Positions 19,089 through 28,199 of a stretch of 64,000 nt of DNA are shown here, piece by piece. The position numbers and the translations under genes are program-made. Position 1 is the stretch's first letter, and each line of letters starts with the position of its first letter. The notes below the pieces were generated by a model. The model ran no database searches and was not told the origin of the DNA. It was given only the letters and a program-made list of their open reading frames with translations. Origin of the DNA: Ningiella ruwaisensis (GTDB taxonomy: Bacteria > Pseudomonadota > Gammaproteobacteria > Enterobacterales > Alteromonadaceae); the NCBI RefSeq assembly GCF_004798935.1, contig NZ_RAHT01000002.1:590424-654423 (forward strand). Direction: 5' to 3'.

Positions 19089-20462
19089 CTAGTTTCGTTT
19101 AACTTTTAAGTCTGTTTCAATCTGCGCCAGTGTGTGTTTGTCTATTTTGTAAAAAAGCATCATCAGGCCACCGAGTGCAAATAACACGGCTGGCAACCAG
19201 GTTGCCATAACGCGTAAGCCCATCATTGTAGCATCGGTTTGGACTTCATTTGCTACAAATCCCACATAGCCAAGTACAAATGCAGGGAGTGCACCACCGA
19301 CTGCTGAGCCCACTTTAAGCGCAAACATCGAAGCGGAAACCGTCAGTCCAGAGGTGCGTTTACCGGTTTTCCACTCACCGTATTCTGCGCAATCGGTAAA
19401 CATTGCAAACAACAAGGTGATCACTACGCCAAAGGTTCCTATCCCGATAAAGTGTAAAAATACCGTTGTGATGTACATATCTGGCGGAATAAAGAAACCG
19501 ATACCTAAAAGCACTGCATGCAATACGCACATAAATAAAACCAGGCTGTGCTTTGAAAAATAAAGCGCAAGGGTCGATGCAATCATGGCACCGAAAAGCT
19601 GCCCAATAATGCCAAACGAAGTAAAAATCGCCACCCTGTCAAATATCCAGAACACTGCTTCACCGCTGTCCTGCATATAATATTTAACGTAGTAGATAAT
19701 AGACGAAAAGCGTGCTATCAAACCTATAACGATTAAGATACAAGCTATAGCAAGCACCACCCAAGAGATATTTTTCACCAAATCGCCGATATCTTTACCT
19801 AATGACGATTCATGTTTTGGTAGCGTAATGCGCTCTCGAGTAGTCATAAAGGTAAACAAAAATATGCCTACCGCCAAAACGGCAAATATACTCATGGTGA
19901 GTCTAAACCCAAGCACGTCATCGTCGCCGCCAAGTAACTTTGCTAAGGGTGTTGCAAAAGCCGCAATTAGCAATGTACCGATACTTGCGCATACCAGGCG
20001 ATAGGTCGTAGCCTTTGTTCGCTCCTCGGCAGATGGAGATATAACGGCCAAGAGCGCAGAATAAGGAACATTTATCGCAGTGAAAATCAACATAACGCCG
20101 ATGTAAGTCACATAAGCATATATTAGCTTTCCAGTCTGAGAAAAGTCGGGCCCAAAAAATATGGCAAATCCTAACAGGCCATAAGGTACGGCCATCCATA
20201 AAAGATAGGGTCTGTATTTCCCGTGTCTGGTTTGCGTGCGGTCGGCAATCGCTCCCATAACAGGGTCACTTACAGCATCAATAATTTTAGAAATGAGCAG
20301 CATAATACCGACTGCAGCCGGGGCTAATCCATAAATGTCGGTATAGTAATAGAGCAAATAGAGCCCAAAAAAGCCAAGATAAAAATTAGAGGCCATATCT
20401 CCAAGGCCGTAACCTATTTTTTCTTTAAACGAAAGCGGCTGGTGGTTTTGGCTAGTTTGCAT
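19089..20462 (-). CDS. GPH-family (MelB-like) sugar:cation symporter, probable sucrose permease
   Basis: A 457-residue, 12-helix inner-membrane carrier. The start FKEKIGYGLGDMASNFYLGFFG and the cytoplasmic loop motif DAVSDPVMGAIADRTQTRHGKYRPYLLW are hallmarks of the glycoside-pentoside-hexuronide family. The second conserved loop, CAEYGEWKTGKRTSGL, is also present. It follows the LacI-type gene by 3 bases and faces amylosucrase, so uptake of sucrose or a sucrose-like disaccharide is the simplest reading. The actual substrate is inferred from context. Confidence 0.9.
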   Translation of the reverse strand: MQTSQNHQPLSFKEKIGYGLGDMASNFYLGFFGLYLLYYYTDIYGLAPAAVGIMLLISKIIDAVSDPVMGAIADRTQTRHGKYRPYLLWMAVPYGLLGFAIFFGPDFSQTGKLIYAYVTYIGVMLIFTAINVPYSALLAVISPSAEERTKATTYRLVCASIGTLLIAAFATPLAKLLGGDDDVLGFRLTMSIFAVLAVGIFLFTFMTTRERITLPKHESSLGKDIGDLVKNISWVVLAIACILIVIGLIARFSSIIYYVKYYMQDSGEAVFWIFDRVAIFTSFGIIGQLFGAMIASTLALYFSKHSLVLFMCVLHAVLLGIGFFIPPDMYITTVFLHFIGIGTFGVVITLLFAMFTDCAEYGEWKTGKRTSGLTVSASMFALKVGSAVGGALPAFVLGYVGFVANEVQTDATMMGLRVMATWLPAVLFALGGLMMLFYKIDKHTLAQIETDLKVKRN

Positions 20463-20465
20463 ACT

Positions 20466-21494
20466 TTATCCTGATTCTCTCACTACGAGCTTTGCATCCA
20501 TCATTACGCGCTCGTCAGACTTATCTAACAACATACGGGCAGCTAGCTGCCCCTTTTCATATCCTTGCTGACTTATAGTCGTAAGCGGTGGCTGGTTTCT
20601 CTCTGCCTCTGCAATGTCATCAAAGCCGGTGACACGTACGTCCCCTGGCACGCTTAAATTCAGTTCTCTGGCCACTTTGCAAACCGCTATGGCGATTATG
20701 TCTGACATGCACAGAATGACGTTGGGACGTTTGGGCTTTGAGAGAAGCTGGCGTGCCCCCTCTTCTGCCTGATCAAGCACATTCACGGGCAAGTGAATGA
20801 TGTTTTCAGGTAAAATATCGGCCGATTTTTCTTGCGCACCGGCCAAATAGCCAAACAGTCGTTGCCATGAAATTTCTTGTTTATCGTGATCTAAATCGCC
20901 GGCAGTAATTGGCTTTACATGATTATCAGTAACGAGGCGCATTCCAATAATGGCGGGCACGTCAATCCCATTTTGAATTGCATGAGATGCAAGCTGTTTA
21001 CAGGCTTCAAAATTGTCAATATTTACAGAAGGAACGTCTGGAAAATCAAAGTCGACTACGATTAGCGGCTTGCCAGAACGAATTACACGCTTAAAACTAT
21101 CGCCTTCCGGAGCACCGTAAAAAATGAATCCATCGGGAAGTGACTCAGCTCGAATTTGTGCATCAGACTTGATGGTAGAAGATAACAATAATATTTGTTT
21201 GTGTGCCTTTGCTAAAACTTCCGTAATGCCGGCCATAAAGTCAGTAGCCATAGGATCAGAAAAGCTGTATGTGAGTGAGTCGGACAACATGATCGCCACA
21301 ACATCAGACTGACCTGAGCGAAGCGATCGAGCAATCATGCTTGGCCCTGAATAACCTATACGCTCACACTCTTTTAGAATTCGCTCTCTTAGTGCAACCG
21401 AAAGTTGATCTGGCCGATTAAAAGCATTTGAAATTGTAGCTGTGGACACACCAATTAATTTGGAAACGTCTTTTAAAGAGAGGTTTTTTTTCAT
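20466..21494 (-). CDS. LacI-family transcriptional regulator of the sucrose locus
   Basis: N-terminal helix-turn-helix LSLKDVSKLIGVSTATISNAF with hinge region, followed by a periplasmic-binding-protein-like effector domain ending in the usual VTGFDDIAEAE and PPLTTISQQGYEKG segments. I start it at ATG 21494 (MKKNLSL), matching where the family begins. An upstream ATG at 21521 adds nine residues and has no better ribosome site. It is co-transcribed with the permease and likely represses the permease and amylosucrase genes until a sugar is present. Confidence 0.9.
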   Translation of the reverse strand: MKKNLSLKDVSKLIGVSTATISNAFNRPDQLSVALRERILKECERIGYSGPSMIARSLRSGQSDVVAIMLSDSLTYSFSDPMATDFMAGITEVLAKAHKQILLLSSTIKSDAQIRAESLPDGFIFYGAPEGDSFKRVIRSGKPLIVVDFDFPDVPSVNIDNFEACKQLASHAIQNGIDVPAIIGMRLVTDNHVKPITAGDLDHDKQEISWQRLFGYLAGAQEKSADILPENIIHLPVNVLDQAEEGARQLLSKPKRPNVILCMSDIIAIAVCKVARELNLSVPGDVRVTGFDDIAEAERNQPPLTTISQQGYEKGQLAARMLLDKSDERVMMDAKLVVRESG

Positions 21495-21532
21495 CCGCGA
21501 GCGTAGTGACCATGAATTCATACAATAGCGTT

Positions 21533-21545
21533 AATGTGCCACATT
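21533..21545. promoter_or_regulatory. Perfect 13-base palindrome upstream of the LacI-type gene
   Basis: AATGTG-C-CACATT lies 39 bases upstream of the regulator start. It could be an autoregulatory operator or a CRP-like half-symmetric site. It does not match the CG-centred palindrome at 16956. Confidence 0.35.
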
Positions 21546-21643
21546 TACGTTCGATAATCTATACGCGCTTACAAGTTATTAACAAACTATGTAATTGAAT
21601 TTTGTGATGAATTTTAAGAGGTGTAAAAATTTGGATATGTTCG

Positions 21644-21669
21644 TTTATCAGCCTGTTAAAACTGATAAA
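21644..21669 (-). terminator. Possible tRNA-Gly transcript terminator
   Basis: TTTATCAG (21644-21651) pairs with CTGATAAA (21662-21669), located 12 bases downstream of the minus-strand tRNA. No strong U-tract follows, so the call is tentative. Confidence 0.4.
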
Positions 21670-21680
21670 GCAGAAGAGAT

Positions 21681-21756
<76 letters not shown>

Positions 21757-21960
21757 AAATTGGACGCGCATTATAAAAAAAACCCGCCAGGTTGCAAGTA
21801 ACTTTTTATTGTTTTTTTCCAAATTGTTGTGTTTGCTAAAAATTCAGTAAGTTAATACGCCTTCATGCCGATAATTAAGATGAGCTAAAGCCTATTTATT
21901 CAACATAAAACGCATTCATCCGCGTTAAAGAGATGAACAATATGGAAACAAGGCAAGGTA

Positions 21961-23223
21961 GTGAAATATAAAATCTTATTAATCGAGCATGATGGTTCAA
22001 GCCTTCGCGTACTAAAGCGCGTGATAGGAAAAGCAAATTTAGAAGTGGTGATTGCGACATCATTGACCGAAGCTCGGGTTATATTCGAAAATTCAACACC
22101 AGAGAGTTTTTTATGTGCGGTAGTCGATTATCAACTGCCCGACGCCCCGCATGGCGAAGCCATCGATTTTGCCATCGAATCCTTTGTTCCGGTTATTGTT
22201 ATCACGAGTCAAACTGACACCGATATACGGGATCGAATTTTAAGTAAAGCGGTTGTGGACTATATTCCTAAAAGCAACGCTCAAATCTATGAGTATTTAT
22301 CACGCTTACTCCTTCGCCTGGAGAAAAACAAGCAGGTTGGCGTGCTGGTGGTAGGTGGTAACAATCGTAGTCGTCAACACTTATGCGAATTACTCAACCG
22401 ACACAACTTTATCGCTTATCAGGCAGGAAACGCAGAAAGCGCCTTTGCCCTGCTTGAACAACACAGCAACATCAAACTGCTCATTACGGATCAAAAACTT
22501 CCTGGCACTCAGGGAGTTGATTTTGTCGCAACTGTTAGAACTGAGTATAGCAAAGAAGAGCTTAGTATTATCGGCACAAGTGACGATGGGAATGCCTCGT
22601 TGCTGGCTAATTTTATCAAAAGTGGCGCGAACGATTATTTACGCAAGCCCTATTGTCATGAAGAGTTTTTTTGTCGAGTGCTGCAAAATATTGAATATAT
22701 CGAACAAATTGAAGTCATCAGAAGAACTGCCAACACAGATTATTTAACCGGGCTTCCTAACAGGCGACATTTTTTCTCAAAAGTGAGTGGTATTTTGCGA
22801 CGAGAACCGGCGTGTGCGTCTTTAGCGCTTTTAGACTTGGATCATTTTAAACAGCTAAATGATACATATGGTCATGACTGCGGAGACTTGGTATTAAAAG
22901 AAAGCGCCAAACTAATTAAAAAACATTTTGCGGATTGTCAGTTTTCTCGTTTTGGCGGAGAAGAGTTTTGTGTCTTTTTAAGCGATATGAACGCCGAACA
23001 GGCATTTGAAAAATTAGACAGTTTCAGAAAACTGTTGAGCGATAAAGTATTTAAATTTCGAAAAAAGAGCATTCGATGCAGTGTAAGTATCGGACTAACA
23101 AGCGCGCCTCAAGCAAAGTTGGAAAGGATGCTAACAAGGGCAGATGAGCATCTCTACCTTGCTAAAGCGCAAGGCAGAAACAGAGTCGTCGCAGATGCGC
23201 TTGGAGTATCTGACGCAGTTTAG
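21961..23223 (+). CDS. Response regulator with two receiver domains and GGDEF (diguanylate cyclase)
   Basis: A PleD-like layout in 420 residues: receiver 1 (about 1-120, acceptor-region Asp in VVDYQLPD), receiver 2 (about 125-245, TDQKLPGTQG), and a GGDEF domain (about 255-415). The active-site loop is RFGGEEFCVF, an active variant, with the substrate region DLDHFKQLNDTYGHDCGD intact, so c-di-GMP synthesis is expected. The RxxD inhibitory site usually found five residues before the loop is not evident (FADCQFSR), so product inhibition may be absent. GTG start. The gene ends 2 bases before the convergent orn, whose enzyme removes the c-di-GMP breakdown product pGpG. Confidence 0.9.
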   Translation: MKYKILLIEHDGSSLRVLKRVIGKANLEVVIATSLTEARVIFENSTPESFLCAVVDYQLPDAPHGEAIDFAIESFVPVIVITSQTDTDIRDRILSKAVVDYIPKSNAQIYEYLSRLLLRLEKNKQVGVLVVGGNNRSRQHLCELLNRHNFIAYQAGNAESAFALLEQHSNIKLLITDQKLPGTQGVDFVATVRTEYSKEELSIIGTSDDGNASLLANFIKSGANDYLRKPYCHEEFFCRVLQNIEYIEQIEVIRRTANTDYLTGLPNRRHFFSKVSGILRREPACASLALLDLDHFKQLNDTYGHDCGDLVLKESAKLIKKHFADCQFSRFGGEEFCVFLSDMNAEQAFEKLDSFRKLLSDKVFKFRKKSIRCSVSIGLTSAPQAKLERMLTRADEHLYLAKAQGRNRVVADALGVSDAV

Positions 23224-23225
23224 CC

Positions 23226-23771
23226 TTAAATCTTAAATACCTGCTCTCGATAATATTTTAGCTCTTCAATAGACTCTTTTATGTCGTCGAGCGCTAGATG
23301 AACTCCCTTTTTCTTAAAGCCTGATACGATGTCTGGCTGCCAGCGAGCACATAATTCTTTGATGGTGCTAACGTCTATATTGCGATAATGAAAGTGGGCC
23401 TCAAGTTCAGGCATGTACTTCACCATAAAGCGTCTATCTTGTCCGATGGAATTACCGCACATGGGCGATTTTTTTTCAGGCACGTATTCCTTCAGAAAAG
23501 CCAGGGTTTGCTGAGCAGCCTCTTCAACAGAAAATGGTGAGTCCTTGCAGCGCTGAGTTAAGCCACTTTCCCCGTGAGTTTTTACGCACCATGCATCCAT
23601 ACTCTCGAGTACTTCATCACTCTGGTGCACAGCAATTACGGGGCCTTGCGCTAGTATATTGAGCTCTTTATCGGTAACAATACTCGCTATTTCCAGCACT
23701 ACACACGTTTCTGGATCCAGTCCGGTCATTTCCATATCAATCCATACTAAATTTTGCTCATCCACAGACAT
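23226..23771 (-). CDS. orn: Oligoribonuclease
   Basis: A DEDDh 3'-5' exoribonuclease that finishes RNA decay by cleaving 2-5-mers and also hydrolyses pGpG. At 181 aa it matches E. coli Orn. The DEDDh residues sit in [21 protein letters not shown] and [10 protein letters not shown]. It is convergent with the diguanylate cyclase and divergent from rsgA, the usual gammaproteobacterial orn-rsgA arrangement. Confidence 0.97.
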   Translation of the reverse strand: MSVDEQNLVWIDMEMTGLDPETCVVLEIASIVTDKELNILAQGPVIAVHQSDEVLESMDAWCVKTHGESGLTQRCKDSPFSVEEAAQQTLAFLKEYVPEKKSPMCGNSIGQDRRFMVKYMPELEAHFHYRNIDVSTIKELCARWQPDIVSGFKKKGVHLALDDIKESIEELKYYREQVFKI

Positions 23772-23964
23772 GAGTCACTTCCTTTTTTTAATTCGATAAC
23801 TGCAGTGCATGTTATACCACAACAGAGTATTATTAAATAATTGAAGACCTTGGATAATCAATCGAATCAATACGGCTTAACAATGCAAGCTGACGATAGT
23901 CGCTTTTGTGTTAAAAAAAGAAAAATAAGCCGTGTGCAGAATTTAAGAGAAAAACGGGTAGAGA

Positions 23965-25002
23965 GTGGCAAAAAAACCAAAGCTTTCAAAAAATCAGCAG
24001 CGACAAGTATCTCGGAATCGAAACAAGCGCATGCGTAATCAGGCCGAGGACTCGGTTTCAGAACATCTGGGTCAGCAGCAAGCCGGGCGTGTGGTGAGCC
24101 GTTACGGCAAGCATGCTCTGGTTGAAGATCAAAATCATAGTCTTCACAAGTGTCATATTCGGCGCACCATTGACTCAGTGGTGTGCGGCGATCATGTTTT
24201 ATTCAGGCCAGGTGAATCAGTTGATCCTGCGAATAGGGGGATTATTGAAGTCGTGCTTGATAGAAAATCAACGCTTACCCGACCTGACTATTATGATGGG
24301 GTCAAGCCCATTGCAGCCAACATTGACCAGATTATTGTGGTCTCGGCGATTGTACCTGCATTGTCAACACACATTATCGACCGCTACCTTGTTGCTTGTG
24401 AGCAGGCTCAAATTTCACCGATTATTGTTGTAAATAAAGTCGAATTGTTAGATGAAAAAGAGCAGGCCGAAGTAGATAGAAGCCTCCAAATTTATAAAGA
24501 CTTAGGCTATCAGCTTATTTTTGTTAGCTGCGCAAAGCCTCAAGGATTGGACGCCTTAAGCAAGGTGCTTGTTGATAAAGTAAGTGTTTTTGTTGGGCAA
24601 AGTGGTGTTGGCAAGTCAAGTATCATTAACTTGCTATTACCTGATGCTGATGAGGCAGTGGGCGAAGTATCATCAAACTCTGGCTTAGGACAACATACTA
24701 CCACCGCCTCCAAGTTAATGCATTTTGAACAAGGTGGAGAGCTGATTGATTCCCCGGGCGTACGGGAATTTGGTTTATGGCATTTAGATGCACATGATAT
24801 CACGCAGGGTTTTATTGAATTTAGACCTTATTTGGGCGGATGTAAGTTTTCAGACTGTAAGCACCGAGAAGATCCCGGGTGTCTCATAACACAGGCCGTT
24901 GAAGAAGGTGAAATAAAAAAAGAGCGATATCAAAGTTATTTGAAGATAATCGACAGTTTAGATACGCAGCGTCCGGCCCATGCAAAAGGCCTTATTCCAT
25001 AG
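23965..25002 (+). CDS. rsgA: Small ribosomal subunit biogenesis GTPase RsgA
   Basis: Circularly permuted GTPase that checks maturation of the 30S decoding centre. The OB-fold N-terminal region is followed by G4 (VVNKVEL), G1 (GQSGVGKSS) and G3 (DSPGVREFGLW), and by the C-terminal zinc knuckle GCKFSDCKHREDPGC. 345 aa, GTG start with GAGAG just upstream. It precedes psd, as in many gammaproteobacteria. Confidence 0.97.
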   Translation: MAKKPKLSKNQQRQVSRNRNKRMRNQAEDSVSEHLGQQQAGRVVSRYGKHALVEDQNHSLHKCHIRRTIDSVVCGDHVLFRPGESVDPANRGIIEVVLDRKSTLTRPDYYDGVKPIAANIDQIIVVSAIVPALSTHIIDRYLVACEQAQISPIIVVNKVELLDEKEQAEVDRSLQIYKDLGYQLIFVSCAKPQGLDALSKVLVDKVSVFVGQSGVGKSSIINLLLPDADEAVGEVSSNSGLGQHTTTASKLMHFEQGGELIDSPGVREFGLWHLDAHDITQGFIEFRPYLGGCKFSDCKHREDPGCLITQAVEEGEIKKERYQSYLKIIDSLDTQRPAHAKGLIP

Positions 25003-25085
25003 AATGATGGCTCATAGCGAATGGAGCGTTATTATTTTTGTCGCTTGCTGTACAATACGCGGCTCTAAGATATAGGAGTTTATCA

Positions 25086-25940
25086 GTGTTAGACTGGTTC
25101 AAAGTAAAAAGCCAATATATTTTGCCAAAACACCTCATTTCGCGCTTTTTAGGTGCCGTTGCTGAGCGAGACCTTGGTGTATTCACGCAGTTCTTAATAA
25201 AAAGCTTTATTAAAGCGTTCGATATAAATATGCAAGAAGCGCATTTTGAAAACCCATCTGCCTATCGTACCTTTAATGAGTTTTTTACTCGCCCCTTGAA
25301 AGAAGGTATCAGGCCAATCGAAGCAAATGAAAACGAGCTTTGCCACCCTGTAGATGGATGTGTAAGTCAATTTGGCGACATTAACGGCGATAGAATTTTT
25401 CAAGCTAAAGGACATGACTATAGCTTAAGTACACTATTAGGTGGTAAGCCTGAATTATCGGAATGCTTCACGGGAGGAAAGTTTGCCACCATTTATCTGG
25501 CTCCTCGCGATTATCATCGAATTCATATGCCAATTGACGGCGCGCTTAGCGATACCTTGCATGTACCTGGCGAGTTATTCTCAGTCAACCCACTAACCGC
25601 GAACAACGTGCCGGCATTGTTTGCTCGTAACGAGCGTGTTGTCGCTTTATTTGATACACCCATCGGCAAAATGGCCATGGTGCTGGTAGGCGCAACTGTG
25701 GTTGCAAGTATCGAAACGGTTTGGGCAGGCACAATTACGCCACCGGCAGGAAAATATGTGCAACATTGGAAGCACGATGGCGACAATATATCCTTGAAAA
25801 AAGGAGAAGAGATGGGGCGCTTCAAATTAGGCTCAACTGTCATCTTATGTTTTGAGCCCAACAAGATTGAGTTTGAAAACTTATCTCCACGAATGATTAC
25901 GCGTTTGGGCAAAGTACTGGCGTCTTATGGATCCAGTTAA
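25086..25940 (+). CDS. psd: Phosphatidylserine decarboxylase proenzyme
   Basis: Membrane-associated pyruvoyl enzyme converting phosphatidylserine to phosphatidylethanolamine. The self-cleavage motif LGST is present near the C-terminus (GRFKLGSTVIL). The conserved PVDGCVSQFG and YLAPRDYHRIHMP regions also fit. I choose GTG 25086: TAGGAGT lies 7 bases upstream and the protein then begins MLDWFKVKSQYILPKHLISR, aligned with E. coli Psd. It ends inside the start region of the next gene (14-base overlap). Confidence 0.96.
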   Translation: MLDWFKVKSQYILPKHLISRFLGAVAERDLGVFTQFLIKSFIKAFDINMQEAHFENPSAYRTFNEFFTRPLKEGIRPIEANENELCHPVDGCVSQFGDINGDRIFQAKGHDYSLSTLLGGKPELSECFTGGKFATIYLAPRDYHRIHMPIDGALSDTLHVPGELFSVNPLTANNVPALFARNERVVALFDTPIGKMAMVLVGATVVASIETVWAGTITPPAGKYVQHWKHDGDNISLKKGEEMGRFKLGSTVILCFEPNKIEFENLSPRMITRLGKVLASYGSS

Positions 25941-26814
25941 AAAGTCGCTGATAAACCTTCACCTTACGGTGATGCTTTTAGGTGGAACCGCGCTTTTTTC
26001 AAAACTTATTCCGCTTTCGGCACTGGATATTACTTTTGGACGTTCGTTACCTGCCTTTTTGTTTCTATTTGCGTTTGTAAAACTTAGCGGAGAATCATTA
26101 AGGCTGAATCAGAGCAAAGACTATTTCATTGCAATGGGTCTTGGCATGATAATGGCTGTGCATTGGGTGACCTATTTTGCTGCAATGCAATATTCCTCTG
26201 TTTCTGTGGGTATTATTGCATTATTCACATTCCCTGTTATCACAGTATTGCTTGAACCCTTTTTCGAGAAGATAGCTATTGTTTGGCAAGATATCGTCAG
26301 TGCGCTTGTGGTGCTTGTTGGCATTTTTATGATTGTGCCCGATGTATCGCTTGAAAACGATGTCACTCTGGGAGTAGCAATTGGCGTGTTTTCCGCATTT
26401 TTGTACGCCATTCGTAACTTAATGCACAGACAGTATTTTTCGCACTACAGCGGTGCGAAAGCAATGGCCTATCAAATAGCCATCATTTGTCCTTGCCTGG
26501 TTTGGTTTATATCGGATGATTTCTTCAGTGTTGAAAAAGCCTTCGACATCAATAGTGCGCTCTTACTTCTCCTTTTAGGCACAGTGTTTACTGCCTTGCC
26601 TCACGCGCTTGTTGCCACTGCGCTAAAACACTTACGCGCGAAAACATTTTCACTGGTTGCTTGCATGCAGCCACTCTATGGCGTTGTTTTTGCAATAGTA
26701 TTATTAGGCGAGTCACCAACCTGGCAAACTTTAGCCGGTGGAATTCTGGTTATATCTGCAGCAGTGTATGAAACCGTGAATACGCACAGACAGCGCAACA
26801 AATCCGAGGCTTAA
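25927..26814 (+). CDS. EamA/DMT-superfamily transporter
   Basis: 295-residue inner-membrane protein with about ten hydrophobic helices arranged as two EamA repeats; the second repeat ends with the typical EamA/RhaT segment GVVFAIVLLGESPTWQTLAGG. These carriers move amino acids, nucleosides or metabolites, often outward. No substrate can be assigned. It overlaps psd and is followed after 5 bases by a GDPD gene, so the three are probably co-transcribed. Confidence 0.85.
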   Translation: MDPVKKSLINLHLTVMLLGGTALFSKLIPLSALDITFGRSLPAFLFLFAFVKLSGESLRLNQSKDYFIAMGLGMIMAVHWVTYFAAMQYSSVSVGIIALFTFPVITVLLEPFFEKIAIVWQDIVSALVVLVGIFMIVPDVSLENDVTLGVAIGVFSAFLYAIRNLMHRQYFSHYSGAKAMAYQIAIICPCLVWFISDDFFSVEKAFDINSALLLLLLGTVFTALPHALVATALKHLRAKTFSLVACMQPLYGVVFAIVLLGESPTWQTLAGGILVISAAVYETVNTHRQRNKSEA

Positions 26815-26819
26815 CTTTT

Positions 26820-27575
26820 ATGCTCATTATCGCTCATCGAGGCAACAGTTCCCGTCATATCGAAAATACGCAGCCAGCATTTGAACAGGCTATCGCAGAT
26901 GGAGCGAAAGCCATCGAGTGTGACATTCATCAGGTTGGGGGCGGGTTCTACGTATTTCACGACTTTACGCTTGAGCGTTTGTGCAATCGAACAGAACGAT
27001 TGGCTGATTTATCTGAAAAGCAGATTAAAACGCTAAAAGTTAAGGGTAAACATCCAATCCTGTCAATGGAAGAGTTATTCGATATCGTACAAGGACGAGT
27101 CACGATTAATTTAGGACTCAAGGCTATAAATGAGCCACTGCACTTTATTGAATCGTTGAACCGATGTATAACAACGACGATAACTTCCATTGAGTCAACT
27201 AAGGATGAAACGGGGTCGATGCCTAAAAATACGCAAATTGACATCGTGGTTTCGTCGTTTAATCATCCTATGCTCGCGTCAATTAAGTCGGCCTTGAGGC
27301 AGAGCCCCTATAATCATCAGATTCGCGTTGCAGCGCTTGTCGCACACCTTCCTATGGACCATGCAGCTTATGCGCAACATTTGGGGGCCGATATTGCAGC
27401 GATTGATGCACAGCTTGTTGAAGCGGATTTTGTAGAAGACGCGCACAATCGCTATTTGGATGTCTGGTGCTATACGGTCAATCGTGAAGATGATTTGTTA
27501 CGATTAAAAGCAATGGGAGTAGACGCCGTATTTTCCGATGATCCTGCGTGGGCTCGGGCTGTCATCAAATGTTAG
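26820..27575 (+). CDS. Glycerophosphodiester phosphodiesterase (GDPD, UgpQ-like)
   Basis: 251-residue cytoplasmic (no signal peptide) GDPD-domain enzyme hydrolysing glycerophosphodiesters to glycerol-3-phosphate and an alcohol. The catalytic HRG...E motif is in IAHRGNSSRHIENT, metal ligands follow in AIECDIHQ, and the second His is in VFHDFTLERLCNRT. Co-transcribed with psd and the EamA gene, which suggests a role in phospholipid turnover. Confidence 0.9.
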   Translation: MLIIAHRGNSSRHIENTQPAFEQAIADGAKAIECDIHQVGGGFYVFHDFTLERLCNRTERLADLSEKQIKTLKVKGKHPILSMEELFDIVQGRVTINLGLKAINEPLHFIESLNRCITTTITSIESTKDETGSMPKNTQIDIVVSSFNHPMLASIKSALRQSPYNHQIRVAALVAHLPMDHAAYAQHLGADIAAIDAQLVEADFVEDAHNRYLDVWCYTVNREDDLLRLKAMGVDAVFSDDPAWARAVIKC

Positions 27576-27623
27576 CGCCCTAAAATATCTTCGAAAAAAT
27601 ATCGGATAAAAAGAAGTTAGCCA

Positions 27624-28082
27624 TCAATGGCAGCTTTTACACTGCTTGCAAAGCCTGAGATTGATTAAATGTGCTGCAATGATAAAACCTGCGCCTATCG
27701 CGATGGTAAATGGCTCGTAAGCTTCACCAAAAATGTCCTTATGCCAGTAGATTAATCCGCCAAGCACCAATGAATATATCGGATAAATTTGTCTATGATA
27801 TTGTTTAAAACCGACTAAAAGCGCAGCAAAACCAATAACGATTGAAACACTCAGAATACTGCGCTCAAACCAATCTTGCGCAACAAATGAAGAAGCCAAT
27901 ATCGGTAAAATAGGCAAAAGCAAAGGCAAGGCTAAACAGTGAACAGCGCAAGCGGCTGATACCCACACGCCCATTTTATCCAGCACTCGATTGTTGACAC
28001 GCAATTGCTCTTTTTCAACATTTTTCGAATGAGAAACGACAGATTCTGTATCAACGTTTATTTCGCTCGTTTTTGCTTGCAA
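27624..28082 (-). CDS. MerC-domain inner-membrane protein
   Basis: Four hydrophobic helices follow a polar N-terminal stretch of about 35 residues. The MerC-type cysteine/histidine pair lies in the first helix (SAACAVHCLALPLLLP), with a second metal-ligand cluster at the C-terminus (LRLCKQCKSCH). MerC proteins carry Hg(II), but no mer genes are near. A Zur-box-like palindrome upstream points to zinc instead. The frame opens with TTG at 28082 and has no convincing ribosome site, so the exact start is unsure. Confidence 0.8.
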   Translation of the reverse strand: MQAKTSEINVDTESVVSHSKNVEKEQLRVNNRVLDKMGVWVSAACAVHCLALPLLLPILPILASSFVAQDWFERSILSVSIVIGFAALLVGFKQYHRQIYPIYSLVLGGLIYWHKDIFGEAYEPFTIAIGAGFIIAAHLINLRLCKQCKSCH

Positions 28083-28123
28083 TGTCCTAGACCTAAGTTA
28101 ATTTAATCAATAGTGATTTAGTC

Positions 28124-28142
28124 GATGTAATAGTATAACATC
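28124..28142. promoter_or_regulatory. Zur-box-like palindrome upstream of the MerC-like gene
   Basis: GATGTAATA-G-TATAACATC is a near-perfect 19-base palindrome that fits the gammaproteobacterial Zur consensus (TGTTATA-n-TATAACA) with a single arm difference. It sits 42 bases upstream of the MerC-like gene, a usual promoter position. Confidence 0.6.
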
Positions 28143-28199
28143 AATGATGGATTCAGCAATGCATAATTTCAACAAACTGAAAACACTGGTTAACATTCT

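Noticed and set aside
23841..24038. 65-codon frame overlapping the start of rsgA
   Set aside because: Low-complexity basic peptide in a different frame from the well-supported rsgA start; no ribosome site.
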